Notes: generated by a model from the letters alone, not told the origin. A stretch of DNA of 64,000 nt from Eucommia ulmoides (GCA_016647705.1 CM028327.1:7139726-7203725), one strand, 5' to 3'. Numbered from the stretch's first letter, positions 34,200 through 46,344 are shown. Numbers and translations are program-made.

Positions 34200-34815
34200 A
34201 TGGAGAAACAAGGAGGTCTGCTTTTTTCTTTTATATCTGTGTATTTTGTATGTATGTAGGGATAATTGGTGATTAATCCCATAGTTTAATCTGTTATTAA
34301 TTTTATTTAAAATATAAATTTTGATTTAATCTCTTAAATTCGTTTTTGCTTGCATATTAGTTTCGCAAGTGTTCACGTCTGTTTAATATTAATTATATAT
34401 TTCTATGTAATATTAGTTATAGATTATAAATTATATGTTAATATTTATTATATCTAACAAATATTTTACACACAAATTAGGATTAATAGCATTTTATTCC
34501 CTGTGGTTTGGTCAATTTACACTTTACTCTCCTATGGTTTGAAAATCACCACTTATCTCCTGTGATCAGATATTTGTTGCACTTACTCCAATATCAGGGG
34601 ATAAGTGATTTGAAAATCTAACCACGGGGGTAAGTAGCGATTTTCAAACTACAGGGGGTAAGTACAAATTGGTCAAACTACAGGGGGTAAAATTTAATTA
34701 ACCCCACAAATTAAATACATGTAACTACGAGAATGCAGCACGTGTATTGGATCCTTCGTCTTTTTTTAATGAGTTTTAAAATTAAGGATATAATAAGAGA
34801 GTTATCACATAAACA

Positions 34816-34854
<39 letters not shown>

Positions 34855-36986
34855 TTTTTCCTTTAATTTTAAGCATTGTTATGATCAAATTATATTCAAC
34901 CCATAAGTTTCGTAATTGAGAAAACTAGTATATTATTCTTAAAATAATTTTTTGTATTATTTTGGATTAATTACATTTTGCTTAGTTTGATCGAATTACA
35001 TTTTACCCTCTATAGTATTTTTGTCGTGTGATCGAAACTTAAGTGTAACTGTTAAATATTTAATAAAATTATGTAAAATAATAAATTTAACCTTATACCT
35101 AACCTAAACTGACTCAACCCGACCCGTTTTAGGATATAAATGTCAATTAATATTAAATAATTATTAATTTTAATTTTATGAGATTTACCATGAAAATTAA
35201 CGAAAAATGTAACCGTTGCACCAAACTGTAAACCTAGTTCTCTTAGATCGAATCCATCAACTAGATATTAAATAGATGCGAAATTTATTTTTAATATTAC
35301 GATTACTAAAATATTATTTCAAAATAAATTGATCTAAAACTATACAAAAAATAATAATTGGAAAAATCAATATAAAAGACTTTATAATAAGAACTCATTT
35401 AAATTTTTTTAATTTGTATAGTAAATCATATTTAAATTTCTAATATATATACTTAGAAAATAAAAACTAATATATACTTAGAATTTTTTTGGTATTTATC
35501 GCTTACCTGCCCTATCACTTCATCCAAAACCACAAACAATTTGTCATTTGAAAAATATCAGTCACCCCTTTTGACTATTTTTTTTTTGGTGAAAAGACAT
35601 AAATGTCCTTCTGTTATTTAAAATATATATATATATATATATATATTTTATTTCATTAAAAAATCACTAACTCCCATTTTTTTTTTTAAATATTTTTTAC
35701 TCCTATAATTTTTTCACCCATTTATTTTTAGCAATTTTTTTAAATACCTCTCCCCACCTTGCCAGAACAACAACCCCCACATCCACCTTGCCCAAAAAAT
35801 CCATCAGCGAGGTGGGGAGGGGTGGTTTTCTTTTTTAATTTGTTAAAAATAAAGGGGTGAAAAAATATATATTTTTTGCCAATGCTATTTGTTCGTTTTT
35901 GTTTAGCACCAACCCACATCGGGAGCCGGTTTCTTGTCTGAGATCCAAAAAAAAAAATGAGAGATAAATATAACCAAAAAAAAAACTTAAAGTGATATTT
36001 ATGTATTTTAGTTTTTAATTACTTAATTATTTTAAAATTGACAAGGGTAAAATTATCATTTCAGTAAAAAAATATTAATTTTTAACCAATAAGAAAGTTA
36101 AGTGATGTTTGATCAAAATGATAAGGAAATGATCGGTATTTTCCAAATGACAGAGGAAGTGTGTGGTTTTGGACCAAATGACAAAAAAGTAGGTGGTAAA
36201 TATCCTTTTGAACTGATTTTTAAAATCAATAAAAATGGCTAAAATATCTATAAATTCTATATTGCAGAAACAGTAACGGCTAAATTTGAGCTAAAGCCAC
36301 CTCCATATGCACTGGTGAGAATTGATTTTTTCTCTCGGGTTAATTATATTTTGCATCCATGTAGTTTGACTTAATTGCACGTTCTATGCCCATAGTATTT
36401 TCATCAGCACTTTGCAATTAAATTTGAAACACAAGGGTACGTGTAAGTGTTGATAAAAAATAATATAGGGGTGTAAAGTACCATTCGTTTAAACTATAGG
36501 GGCAAAGTATAATTAACCCTTTTCCTTTTGTGTTTTTGTTTTTTATTCTATTCTATTTTTGTTTTGTATCCCTGTAGTTAGACTGAATTGTACTTTACAT
36601 CCATGTGATATTTTCGTCATCATTTATATTTCATGTGCTTAAAACTTAGTACAACATTTAAAATTTAACAGAATTAAGGATATTTTCATCATTTCACTTA
36701 AAAAATAGAGATAATTTTGTCGATTTGAAAAAAAAAAATCTAAACTTGAAGGATTAAAATATTTTTAACTTCATCTCTTCGACCCCCCCTCCTCTGGTAT
36801 GTATCTTCCCCTCACCACCCCCACTCCCTCCTTGCTCCGGTGACGACAACTGAGCAACCACCGCTGCCACACCTACGGCAAACACTTTTGCACCACCACA
36901 TCCGGCCACCACTGGTCCTTCTCCCTTTCTCAATTTCTCTCCCTCTCGTCTCGTCTCGTCTCCTCGCCCTCTGTCTAATATATGTA

Positions 36987-37039
<53 letters not shown>

Positions 37040-39878
37040 TATCATGTGTTTATTGGTGGATGCTAGGATGCACTGGAGCCATACATGAGCAAGACAACAA
37101 TGGATTACCACTGGGGGAAACACCACAGAGGGTATGTGAGCAACCTTAACAAGCAAGTCGTAGGTTCCCACCTCGGAGCAATGCCTTTGGAAGACCTCAT
37201 GACGGTCACCTACAACAAAGGAGACCTCCTCCCTCCCTTCAACAATGCTGCTCAGGTTCCTAACCCCACCCCACCCAAAAGATATATATGTATTGTTTAT
37301 ATCTATATATATATATATATTTTTATATATATTCTTACACACACCTTAACTAATCAACTCTCCCGGTAATTTTAAGAACGCACTCTTTCACACCGATCTG
37401 ATGCATTCAGAATTAAATTCAAGATTTAATTCTTAAAGTGTTTCCCAGAAAAACTGATCCGTAATTGACAAGAAAAGGGACATCTCGCCTTACTAACCGG
37501 ACTAACATCTTTTAAGTGTATATATATATAAAACTAGGGTTGATTGTGTTTTACTTTTTTAACTTTGATATTGTTTCGTTTTCTCCCGTCTATTTTTAAA
37601 AAATTACATTTTATACTCCCATCTATTTATAATAAACTTGAATTTTTTTTATTTCGATGATTTTTTTGCCCCAAAACCCTAATTGGGGCAATTTATTTTT
37701 TTATCATAAATAATTTTTTAAAAAATTTAAATTATAATAAAAGGTCTATTTCATCCAAAAAATTGGATGAAAAAAATTAATTTTATCTATTTTTAAACAT
37801 ATTCCGTTAATTTAAATCCGAAAAAAAATAGTTTTTCAATTTTTTTAAAAGTAAAAATAGGTAAAGCGTAATTTTTTGAAATGAGTTGTTTTATTTGCAG
37901 ATATGGAACCATGATTTCTTTTGGGAGTCTATGAAACCAGAAGGGGGAGGGTTGCCAAACGGCGACGTTTTGGGACTCATAGAGAGGGATTTTGGCTCTT
38001 TTGAAGAATTTGCCTCACAATTCAAAACTGCTGCTGCCACCCAATTTGGCTCTGGTTGGGCTTGGCTTGCTTGTAAGTTTTATTAAATTACAAATTAGTC
38101 CTCCAATTGTTTATTCTCATTAAATAGGTCCCTTTTAATTAAATAAATACATTATGCACCATATTATATTTTGATTATTAATTAGTATTTTTATTAAAAA
38201 ATTATAAAAGCGTGATTTTAGACACGTACACTTACTAATTTATATATGACTGAAGATTCTCCGCATCTAAGTAGACTGCTTCGAATTTTTAAGTTACGTT
38301 TTTCTCTCTATATTTTGACTGAATTGCATTTTATATCTTTGTAATATTTTCGTCATCAGTTACTTCTTTTGTAATACAGACTTAAGTGCAATTGTTAAAT
38401 ATTTAATAGAATTGTGTAAAATAACAAATTTACCTCTATATCCAATTGCACTTGTTTGATCAAATACCTGTATCGATTTTTAAAATTATATTTTTTTCTC
38501 TATAGTTTGATCGAATTGCACTTTACACCTATATCCAATTGCACTTGTTTGATCGAATACCTGTATCGATTTTTAAAATTATATTTTTTTCTCTATAGTT
38601 TGATCGAATTGCACTTTACACCTTTGTGATATTTTCAGACTTAAGTGCAATTGTTAAATATTTGATAGAATTGTGTAAAATAACAAATTTACCTCTATAT
38701 CTAACCCGACTCGGAAGAATAAAAGAAAGGAAAAAAATAGGACAAGCGGATATTGTTCAACCTAATCTGATTTTGGGTATAAATATCAATTAAAATTAAA
38801 TTATTTATTAATTTTAATTTTTTTGAGATTTGACCATTAACTTCAATAAAAAATCTAACTAAACGGGGGTAAATGATGATGAAAATATCACAAGAATGTA
38901 AATGACAATTCGGTCAAATCGCAAGGAGCAAAGCGTAATTAATCCTAAAACTTGTCAACTAAACATAAATATAAATTTAAAGAGTAAAAAATATAATTTA
39001 ACTCATATTGATTGGACTAAAAATTACACAAATTACCACTATATTTTAAAAAATTAAAATTTAAACCTCTATTTTTTCACTATTGCCAGATAAGGACAAG
39101 AAGTTAGAAGTGGTGAAGACTCCCAATGCTGTGAATCCCATTGTCTTGGAGTATCATGTGAGTGTTTTTCAATTATTGGAAAAATAATTTTTTTTTTATT
39201 TTTTAAATCTTAATTAATAATTAATTATTAATTTATTATAGTATCTTTTATTCTCATTACATTGAAATCTCTGGTACTATTGTTGATTTTATTTTATTTT
39301 ATTTTGCAGCCGCTACTTACTATTGACATTTGGGAGGTAACGGGCGATATGTTTAATTAATTTATTTATTTTTATCTATTTTCTTAGGACAATCGCAATT
39401 ACCTAACATTTTTTGTTTTTTTTACAGCATGCTTACTATCTAGACTTTCAGGTAAACTGAGATTTTATATATATGTGTGCGCGTGTGCGCTTTTATTCCT
39501 ATAGAACTAAGAACATAAAAAGAAATTAATATAGCACCTCGTTTTATTTGAGTTTTCAAAATTTGTAATAAAATATTTTTTTTGGAACAAAGAAAAACTA
39601 TGAAGTCCGTCCCAGGGGCTAGGTCACCAAGACGGCACCCATACTTTGGGAACCCTTTCAAATTTATCCCTTTTATTTTTTTTATTGTTTTTCAAAAGTA
39701 TTTTTCATATTATTTCTGTTTTGATCCTAAAAAATTATGGTCAACAATTTGAATTTTGACAATGTATTTGTTGTGACAGAACCGACGAGTTGATTACATA
39801 GCAATGTTCATGGAGAAGCTTGTTTCGTGGGACGCCGTGAGTGACAGGCTAGAGAAGGCGGTGAAGAAAGAGGCATAA
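34200..39878 (+). CDS. FSD1: Iron superoxide dismutase, FSD1-like (8 exons, 213 aa)
   Basis: Exons 34200-34215, 36268-36314, 37067-37255, 37901-38072, 39090-39157, 39310-39336, 39428-39451 and 39780-39878 join in frame at GT-AG sites to 213 residues. The protein has the Fe/Mn-SOD signature ([69 protein letters not shown]). Metal ligands are H36, H88, D170 and H174, and the QxWNHxFFW context marks the iron type. It converts superoxide to oxygen and peroxide. Length is close to Arabidopsis FSD1, and the N terminus (MEKQGETVTAKF) shows no clear transit peptide, so cytosol and/or plastid surface as for FSD1. Exon 1 rests on reading frame and a weak donor (GGAG|GTCTGC); exons 2-8 are secure. Introns 1-4 carry several MITEs and a SINE-like copy. 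A CT-rich leader (34040-34120) precedes it. Confidence 0.92.
34259..34790 (+). repeat. Family B dispersed repeat, copy 2, split by a MITE
   Basis: Starts GGGATAATTGGTGATTAAT and follows copy 1 (13852) through 'AACAAATATTTTACACACAAATTA', then is interrupted at 34480-34704, and resumes with 'CACAAATTAAATACATGTAAC' and 'CGTGTATTGGATCCTTC'. It lies in intron 1 of the Fe-SOD gene. An (AT)n tract follows at 34818-34849. Confidence 0.75.
34480..34704. mobile_element. Mutator-like MITE (family G), 225 bp, perfect 9-bp duplication
   Basis: CACAAATTA occurs on both sides (34471-34479 and 34705-34713). Ends are GGATTAATAGCATTTTATTC... and ...GGTAAAATTTAATTAACCC, inverted copies of each other. The interior has 'CCTGTGGTTTG' and 'AACTACAGGGGGTAA' phrases seen in other family G copies at 28645, 34974, 36337, 38296, 54655 and 55770. 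Confidence 0.9.
36337..36519. mobile_element. Mutator-like MITE (family G) in Fe-SOD intron 2
   Basis: Ends GGGTTAATTATATTTTGC and GCAAAGTATAATTAACCC form terminal inverted repeats of about 18 bp, extending with mismatches through 'GTAGTTTGA'. It starts 22 bp after exon 2. The flanks (TTTTCTCTC and TTTTCCTTT) agree only in part. Confidence 0.65.
37377..37509 (-). mobile_element. SINE-like repeat family H, copy 2
   Basis: In Fe-SOD intron 3, bounded by TTTTAAG on both sides (37370-37376 and 37510-37516). On the minus strand it reads ATGTTAGTCCGGTTAGTAAG and continues with 'TGGGAAACACTTTAAGAATT' and 'TTGAATTTAATTCTGAATGC', parallel to copy 1 at 20132-20271. Confidence 0.6.
38296..38960. mobile_element. 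Family G MITE with internal 97-bp tandem duplication, Fe-SOD intron 4
   Basis: The ends resemble other family G members (TTTTGACTGAATTGCA... and ...GCAAAGCGTAATTAATCC). Inside, 'TATATCCAATTGCACTTGTT' with the following 75 bases occurs twice in a row (from about 38435 and 38531) with hardly any difference, so the duplication is recent relative to the element. Confidence 0.6.
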
Positions 39879-40569
39879 TATTTTTCTTTTTCTTTTTTTT
39901 TTTTTTGGAAAATAAATAAAAAAATATATATATTGAAAGTAAAATAAAGAAAAAAGGGGTGGGGGGGGGGGGGGGGTTGCTATTTTGTGGCTATCTATGT
40001 TTTTCTCCTGTCAAATGTTGCCTTGTTTGAATATTATTGCGTTAGAAGTTGTTTTATGTTCAATGCTATCGTTCGCAAAATAGATATCTATCTCTTGTTA
40101 TATTTTTGTTAATAAAAATACCTTTACAAAATATATTTTTTATTTTTATTTTATTTTTATATTTTCTAATTTTTATTTTATTTGCTTTTTTTTGTGTATT
40201 TTTTATTTTATTTGTTTTATTTTTTATTCTTATTTCTTTATTTTTTGTATATGATGTTTATAGAAAATTAAAAACAAAATCAAGATAGAAAACAAAGAAC
40301 ATAAAATATTTTTTATTTTAGTTTTGTTTTTGAATTTCTATTTTTCATTTTTTTTTTTTTTTTTGTGTGTGTGTTTTTATCTTTGTTTTCTAGGTTTTTA
40401 CTTTGGATTTTTTAAAATTTTCTACAAATAGAAATTAAACTAAAAAAAAAAAGAGAGAGAGAGAGAGAGAAGAAGAAGTGAGGCAACAAAAAATAGAAAG
40501 GAAAAGAAAAAACAAAAATAAACAAAAAAATAAAAATATTATATTATAAAGATATTTTTTTAATAAATA
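39879..40569 (+). other. 3' flank of the Fe-SOD gene with long G, T and A homopolymer runs
   Basis: After the stop there is a T-rich tract, then GGGGT and 16 consecutive G (39956-39976), then T-rich and A-rich sequence with GA repeats (40452-40475). Polyadenylation signals of AATAAA type occur at 39911-39920. No further gene. Confidence 0.6.
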
Positions 40570-41785
40570 TATAATTTGGGCCTATTTGGTTAGTGTTCCC
40601 AACTTAATTCAACCCAATCTATCCTAAAAATTTTGAGATTGATATTTGGGAATGCGTTTGACAAACTCAATTATATTCTAAACTCAATCCAAAAAGTGAG
40701 AATTGATTATCAAAATTCTAAGAAAATGAGAAACAAAAAAAAATGTTTTTTTTTTTTTGCCCATCCCAACCCATCCAACTTTAGGGACACGCTAGGTAAT
40801 TCTCAAATTATTAGTGAGAACCCCTGATCAATCCCCATCCCATTCATTTTCGAAATCGTTCATTTTTTTTTTTTACGTTTCTTTGGTCGTTCGCCGTTCT
40901 CCTCCTACCCATCCCATAGAGGACGTTGTTCGAAATCATTCCTCCTCGCCATCGACTTTGCCGTTCTCCTACTCCCCGTCGTAGTCTACGCCGTCCTCTT
41001 CCTACTCGTCATCATCTTCGTCGTCCTCGCCATCGTCTTCGCAAACTCGTCGCCTTCGTCTTCCTCGTACTCGCCCTCGCCATCACTCATCGTTCATCCC
41101 CTCTCGCCATCGCCATCACCTGTAAGTTCAAATCGAACAGGGTTTTGAACAGATATGTAATCGAACAAGTCTTGGTTTAGGATTTCGATTTCGATTAGGA
41201 TTTAGAAATCGATCACAAAATCGATTTCAATTTTATTGCTCAAATCGATTTAGGATTTGATTCTTGATTTTAGATTAGGGTTTCGATTTCAATTTTGTTC
41301 CTGAAATCGATCACAAAATTGACTTCGATTTTCGATTTCAATTTCAATGCTCAAATCAATTTAGGGTTTGATTCTTGATTTTGGTTTAAAGTTCGATTTC
41401 GATTTCATTACTGAAATCGATTTCGTTTTTCGATTTCAATTTCATTGCTCAAATCGATTTAGGGTTTGATTATTGATATTGGTTTAAGATTCATTCTTGA
41501 TTTTCATTTAGGGTTCGTTATTGATTTCTCAATGATTTCTCAAAATTAGTATTCTTGATTTCTTGTTCTTCGGTGTAAACTTAAAAAAATAAAAAAATCC
41601 TCACAATTCTAAGATAATATTGTTACCAAACATGATTCTGTTCCCAGAACAAAAAAAAAATGTCATTACCAAACGCAATTTTGTTCCTAGAAAGAAACAG
41701 AATTCTCAACTCAACTCAACTTATCTCATTTCATCCCAAATGGGATGAGAAAAGTGAGAACACTAACCAAACGCCAAACCAAATT
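40570..41785. mobile_element. hAT-like element of about 1.2 kb with internal repeats
   Basis: The left part carries CCTATTTGGTTAGTGTTCCC and the right part GAACACTAACCAAACGCC in inverted orientation. The middle has a codon-like CTC/GTC-rich block (40920-41110) without a convincing protein, followed by three or four units of about 85-110 bp with 'GATTTCAATTT.ATTGCTCAAATCGATTTAGGATTTGATT' (41150-41530). No transposase, so non-autonomous. Confidence 0.5.
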
Positions 41786-42051
41786 AAGATGAAATACATC
41801 ATTCCCTTCTACTTTTAAATCTTCCTATTTTATTCAAAAAATATAAAATATATTAAATATCTTTTATTTTTTTAATTTAATACTTTATATTTAAAGATAA
41901 AAAATATATATATATTTTCTCTCTCCACTTCCACTCCTATAAGCAGAAGGGGCAAAAATAAAATTTTAGGCCCCGTTTGATTATTTAATGTAAAAATTTG
42001 GGAACAAATTAGAAACAAATTGTTTTGTTTCCAAGAACAAAATCACTAAGG

Positions 42052-42760
42052 GGCCGTTTGGTTGATAATTGAAGTGGTGTTTTCAGTTTTCAAAAACTCC
42101 AAAATACTGTTGTTTCTCTTTCAACATCCCAACTTCAAAAAAAAAATTACAAAACAATTATCTTAATACACAATCTACCATATAGTTACAAAACTTATTT
42201 CTCTTTTTTCAACATCATATAATTTTAACCCGTTATTAATAAATACTTATTTCATAATTTTTTTCACACTTAAAACAATCAGCATTTTATAATTTTCAAA
42301 AACTGTTTTCAAAATTTTTTAAGATTGTTTTCGAAAACTCAACTAAACAATCCTTAAGGCCCCGTTTAGTTGTTTCTGTTTTCGTTCCCTGATTTCGGAT
42401 CCCGCTCCCAAAGTTTGAAATTAATGTACAAAAACGTGTTTGGTAAACACGTTTCCATTTCCAACATTTTGGGAGTATTTGGGGAGTATTTCCTGAATTC
42501 CATAAGAATGTGAAAAACAAAAAATTGTTGATTCCAATTCACTCCGACAAAACTATTCCCACCACCCCGCCGGCCACCATACATCAAAAGAAATTGCAAC
42601 CAAACATGTTTTCCTGTTTATGTTATCATAAATTAAAAGAAACTATTTCAGGACAATGGTCGTTATCATACATGTTTCTATTCACGGAATGCTCCAGAAC
42701 AAAAAACTGAATTTTCATTCCAGTTTATTGAAAGCAGAAACACTAACCAAACGCCACCTA
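42052..42760. mobile_element. Two adjoining hAT-like MITEs
   Basis: The first (42052-42356) has ends GGGGCCGTTTGGTTGATAA and CAACTAAACAATCCTT; the second (42357-42760, family D) has ends AGGCCCCGTTTAGTTG and CTAACCAAACGCCACCT. Family D copies share 'GTGTTTGGTAAACACGTTTCC' and 'CTATTCCCACC..CC.GCC' in the interior. Neither has a coding frame. Confidence 0.6.
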
Positions 42761-42934
42761 AACAAACGCAGCATATTGTGTGGATACCATCCAACATTCA
42801 AAACATCAAATTTCAGAAAATTTGAATAATCAAAAAAAGTACCATACAGAGTGGATGATAAAATCACCCCCAGAAACAGCTGAAAACACGAGCATTCGAC
42901 CGAAGAAAACGCTTATTTCAAATTTTTTTGGCCC

Positions 42935-42940
<6 letters not shown>

Positions 42941-42973
<33 letters not shown>
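42941..42973. repeat. Poly(A)/poly(T) run just 3' of NDUFA8
   Basis: About 33 consecutive A on the plus strand, that is poly(T) 33-65 bases beyond the NDUFA8 stop codon in transcript direction. Confidence 0.8.
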
Positions 42974-42975
<2 letters not shown>

Positions 42976-43005
42976 TTATTAATCCAAATTTCACACTTAC
43001 CCGAT

Positions 43006-45867
43006 TCAATCCAATGGGCATGCTTTCTCGAACTCTTGCTGCTCTTTGCGGCATAATTCAAACTCGTTCGTGCGGTAATACATACAACCAGCATACGCAT
43101 CCATCTCCTTTGGGCACCTTTCATGAAGATCTCTCAGCCTGCAGAATCAGAGTCAAAATCGGAATAAAATGATCTAGACATTGTTTGGTCCCACTTTTTT
43201 TGTTAGCACTTTTTCAAAAGAAAAAAGAAAAAAAGTACAACAACTAAGCCTTTGTGCCACTTAAGTAAGGTCGGCGACATGAAGCCGTTTACACCATAGT
43301 GATCTCTATCAAGGATCATCACCTCAGGTTTAATGCCATCAAATCAATTCTAATAGTCGAGTCTCAAGTCTTCTTTGGCCTACCTCTCCCTCTAGTAGCC
43401 TGCCGCACTTGAAGTAAATCGCATTTTCTCTCTAATAGTTTCATTTTTAATTTTATCTATTTTCGTCTTCCCACTCATCCACCGTAAACAAACAATCTCA
43501 AAGTCCGTTTGATAGTGAAGAGATGATATCTCAGTATTATCCTATAAATGATCTCTTTATCCAAAAATAACTCATAAGTGGTTGAAAAAAAGCCTGTGGA
43601 GAGGTTCTAGCTCATAAATCTTTATCGATCTCTTATAATATAAAAATTTAAGGGAAAAAAGCAACTATTTTTTGTTTTTCAAAAAAAAAAAGTACTTAAT
43701 TCATGTTTTTGCATTTTTTATCTTTAAAAGTACTCTGTTTAAGAGCGAAACAAACGCTACTTCTAAAATTATGTTTTTGCTTTAAAGAAATGAACCCGTG
43801 TGAAAATTTACAAATTTTACGTGCGTTTATTTATAATTCTGATTCCAGGGCTTCAATTCCACCCTACCAAACGCTACCTTAACAGAAATAGACAGAATCA
43901 GGTCTCAACATTTCAAGAACATCTGAAAATTGTTCCTATAAAGAAGAGGCTAATTACGAATCGCACAAGTTCATAGTAATCGAGAGTCAAAGACGGGTAA
44001 AAGAGGAGTCTTTCATATCGGCGTACTTATGCTCCTCATAGGCTTTTAAGGAGGAACAGAAACAGATGTGTGTTTCATAGTATTTATGTTAGTTTCATAA
44101 AGAACCTAACATGATGTGTGTTTAGTGTTTCTGTTTTAACCTTTGAAAAAACAAAAAAAAAAAAATAGAATTGGAACAGAAACACAAATACAAGAACAAA
44201 AAAAAAAATCTGTTCATATTCCAGTACTAACATTAATAGAACAAATTTCGGAGAACATTACAGAAATAAGTTTTTTACTTGTTCACGTATTCCAGTTTTT
44301 GTTCCAAATTTTCCGGGAACAGAAACATAAAAATTAAACTAACACCACCGAAAATTCTAATTAAATACAGAAAATTATTAGATAATCCTTGATATAAGTC
44401 ATTTAGGTGGCGTTTTTTCTGTTTCTATTTCCAATAAACTGGAATAAGAATTTTACTTCCGTTCTGGAGTATTCCAGGAATAGAAACATGTTTGATAACA
44501 ACCATTGTCCTAAAATTGTTTCTTTTAATTTATGAGAACAACAACAAGAAACATATTTGGTTGCAATATTTATTTTTTTACCTTTAAATGTATGATGGCC
44601 GGCGTCGTGGTGGTGGTGGCCAGTGGGGTGATAGTGGGAATAGTTTTGTGGGAGTGAATAGGAATCAACATTTTTTTATTTCTCAAATTCTTAAGGAATT
44701 CAGGAATTACTCCCAAAATTTTGGGAAAAGAAACGTGTTTACCCAACACGTTTCTATACATTAATTCCCAAATTTTGGGAAAGAGAACAAAAATCAAAGA
44801 ACCGAAAACAGTAACAAAATGGGGCCTTATAATTTCTTATCCCCATCTTCTTCTCTCTATTTTTTTAGTCCTTCCATTACTACCAGCTAGATGTTAAATT
44901 TGTATTTGATATCATAGTTAAGGTTTATGTTTAAAACTCAAAGAACAACATTTCTATTACATGCTAGGAGATCGAAAATGATGAATTAAAGCATACGAAC
45001 ACAATCTATATATTTATTTACTTTTTGTTCTAGAGGCATAAGCAAGTTCCGTCATCTAATTACAAACAAACACAACAATGTAGATCAAAAACACTTAACA
45101 CATTGAATCATAAAGCAATTCAACTTTGTCGAACAAAGTGATTCGACTTTCATGAACAACAAAAATACATTTTCACATGTTTAAGATTGTTTCGATTAAG
45201 ATGTATATCTTCCACTAAGAATTTCGAGTGCCACTACACTTGAGAAATCAAATTCTTGAGATGAAACCAAGTAGCCACCATTACATAGCATTTGGATTAT
45301 GTGATTTTGCTTCCCATTTCTTCAATTTAAGCTAAAGGAAGAGCTCTCAAACTCCTTGAATCGAGCATTAAAATCCATCCATTTGAAACGAATTTGAAAA
45401 CAAGAGCCAGTAGAATCGAAAACTCCTTCATTATTCAAAATCAATACAAATTCAGATTAAAAAAAAAAAAAACTAAGATTCATAAGGAGTTCAACCTAGA
45501 ACACTAAGTTTAATCCAAAAAAAAAAAAAGCCCTAATTTTTCTAAGATGTAACAGATCAATGCCGGATGAATATCCTATTCAGATTTAACCAAAAGCAAT
45601 CACGCACATTCATAAAATTTATATAAAATAATGGCATATTTATTGATATACGATCGAGATTATGGTGATAAGATCTTACAGGTTAAGAACGCAGCTTGTA
45701 ACTTGACGGCCTCTATCGAGGCATTTCTCTGGATTTGGATCGTTCTTCTTGCATTTCAGGAACGCTAAGTTCTCGTTCCGGCATTTTCTAGCTATGTGCT
45801 TCGACGCCGACATCAGCACCGCCGACGTCGGGATTGGATCTCCACCGGCGACCACTGAACTCTCCAT
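43006..45867 (-). CDS. NDUFA8: NADH dehydrogenase (complex I) subunit NDUFA8, 106 aa, 2 coding exons
   Basis: Exons 45867-45680 and 43138-43006 join in frame (AACCT|GTAAGA and TCTGCAG|GCTGAG) to 106 residues. The sequence has the plant NDUFA8 opening (GDPIPTSAVLMSASKHIA) and the CHCH quartet C29/C39, C49/C59, C71/C81 (all CX9C) and C92/C103 (CX10C), with KCKKNDPNPEKCLDRGRQVT and GCMYYRTNEFELCRKEQQEF. The protein is an accessory subunit on the intermembrane-space side of mitochondrial complex I and depends on disulfide-coupled import. Upstream TTG-started codons are open, but ATG at 45867 is the family start. A consensus donor (CGG|GTAAGTG) lies three bases after the stop, so a 3'-UTR intron is possible. 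The 2.5-kb coding intron contains a LINE relic and MITEs. A CT run at 45888-45920 lies in the leader. Confidence 0.95.
43230..43510 (-). mobile_element. Non-LTR retrotransposon (LINE-like) 3' relic in the NDUFA8 intron
   Basis: On the minus strand, frames give MSGKTKIDKIKNETIREKM, then in the next frame VRQATRGRGRPKKT, a stop, and IRIDLMALNL. These match the conserved C-terminal phrases of plant LINE-type reverse transcriptases (RWMxGxTRxDKIRNExIREK ... RGRPKKTW ... DLxALNL). Several stops and a deletion make it a dead remnant. Confidence 0.65.
44404..44829 (-). mobile_element. hAT-like MITE family D, copy in NDUFA8 intron
   Basis: Reverse orientation relative to the copy at 42357: starts AGGTGGCGTTTTTTCTG and ends ACAAAATGGGGCCTT. 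Interior matches the family (AAACATG/ GTGTTTACCCAACACG and the GCC-rich block near 44600). Confidence 0.6.
44830..45679. other. Remainder of the NDUFA8 intron
   Basis: AT-rich, with no element ends or coding frame that I recognise; adenine runs at 45458-45472 and 45518-45530. Confidence 0.5.
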
Positions 45868-45884
45868 CTCCGATTCCTCCAACC

Positions 45885-45922
<38 letters not shown>

Positions 45923-46340
45923 CTGATCAATCAAAAAATTCAGCGTCAAATCAGAAGATGAAAGGAAAATCGATTTCGAATCCACCATTTTCTCATCAGC
46001 CAAACAGAAATTCAAAAAGAAAAAGGAAAAATTTATTGAAAAATTGAGAGATTGAAAATGCTTGTACTGTACCGATTAGGGCTCCAAGAAGATACGGAAG
46101 AGCTTTGAGCTATTGCTGAACTGACATGAGAAATGGCACATATTCTATTTTGTAACTTTCGTAAATATACATTTTTATTTTTATTTTGTGTCCCCACACC
46201 CACATAAAGTATGAGACTAATCTCGTTCGAAATGCGTGGTTATTCCTCTCGACAATTGTTTTTCCGCAGGTTTAAAACTATGACCTTATAGAAATCCTTC
46301 AACTGCTTTAACTCGGTTAAATATACATTTTTTTTTTTAA
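45868..46340 (-). promoter_or_regulatory. 5' leader and promoter region of NDUFA8
   Basis: Contains a (CT)n/(GA)n run (45888-45920), common in plant 5' leaders, and moderately GC-rich sequence up to about 46150, then AT-rich DNA. No TATA box can be assigned with confidence. Confidence 0.35.
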
Positions 46341-46344
46341 TAAA

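Noticed and set aside
40926-41180. Arg/Pro-rich open frame as a gene
   Set aside because: Generated by CTC/GTC/CGCC repeats in a hAT-like element; no domain and no supporting splice structure.
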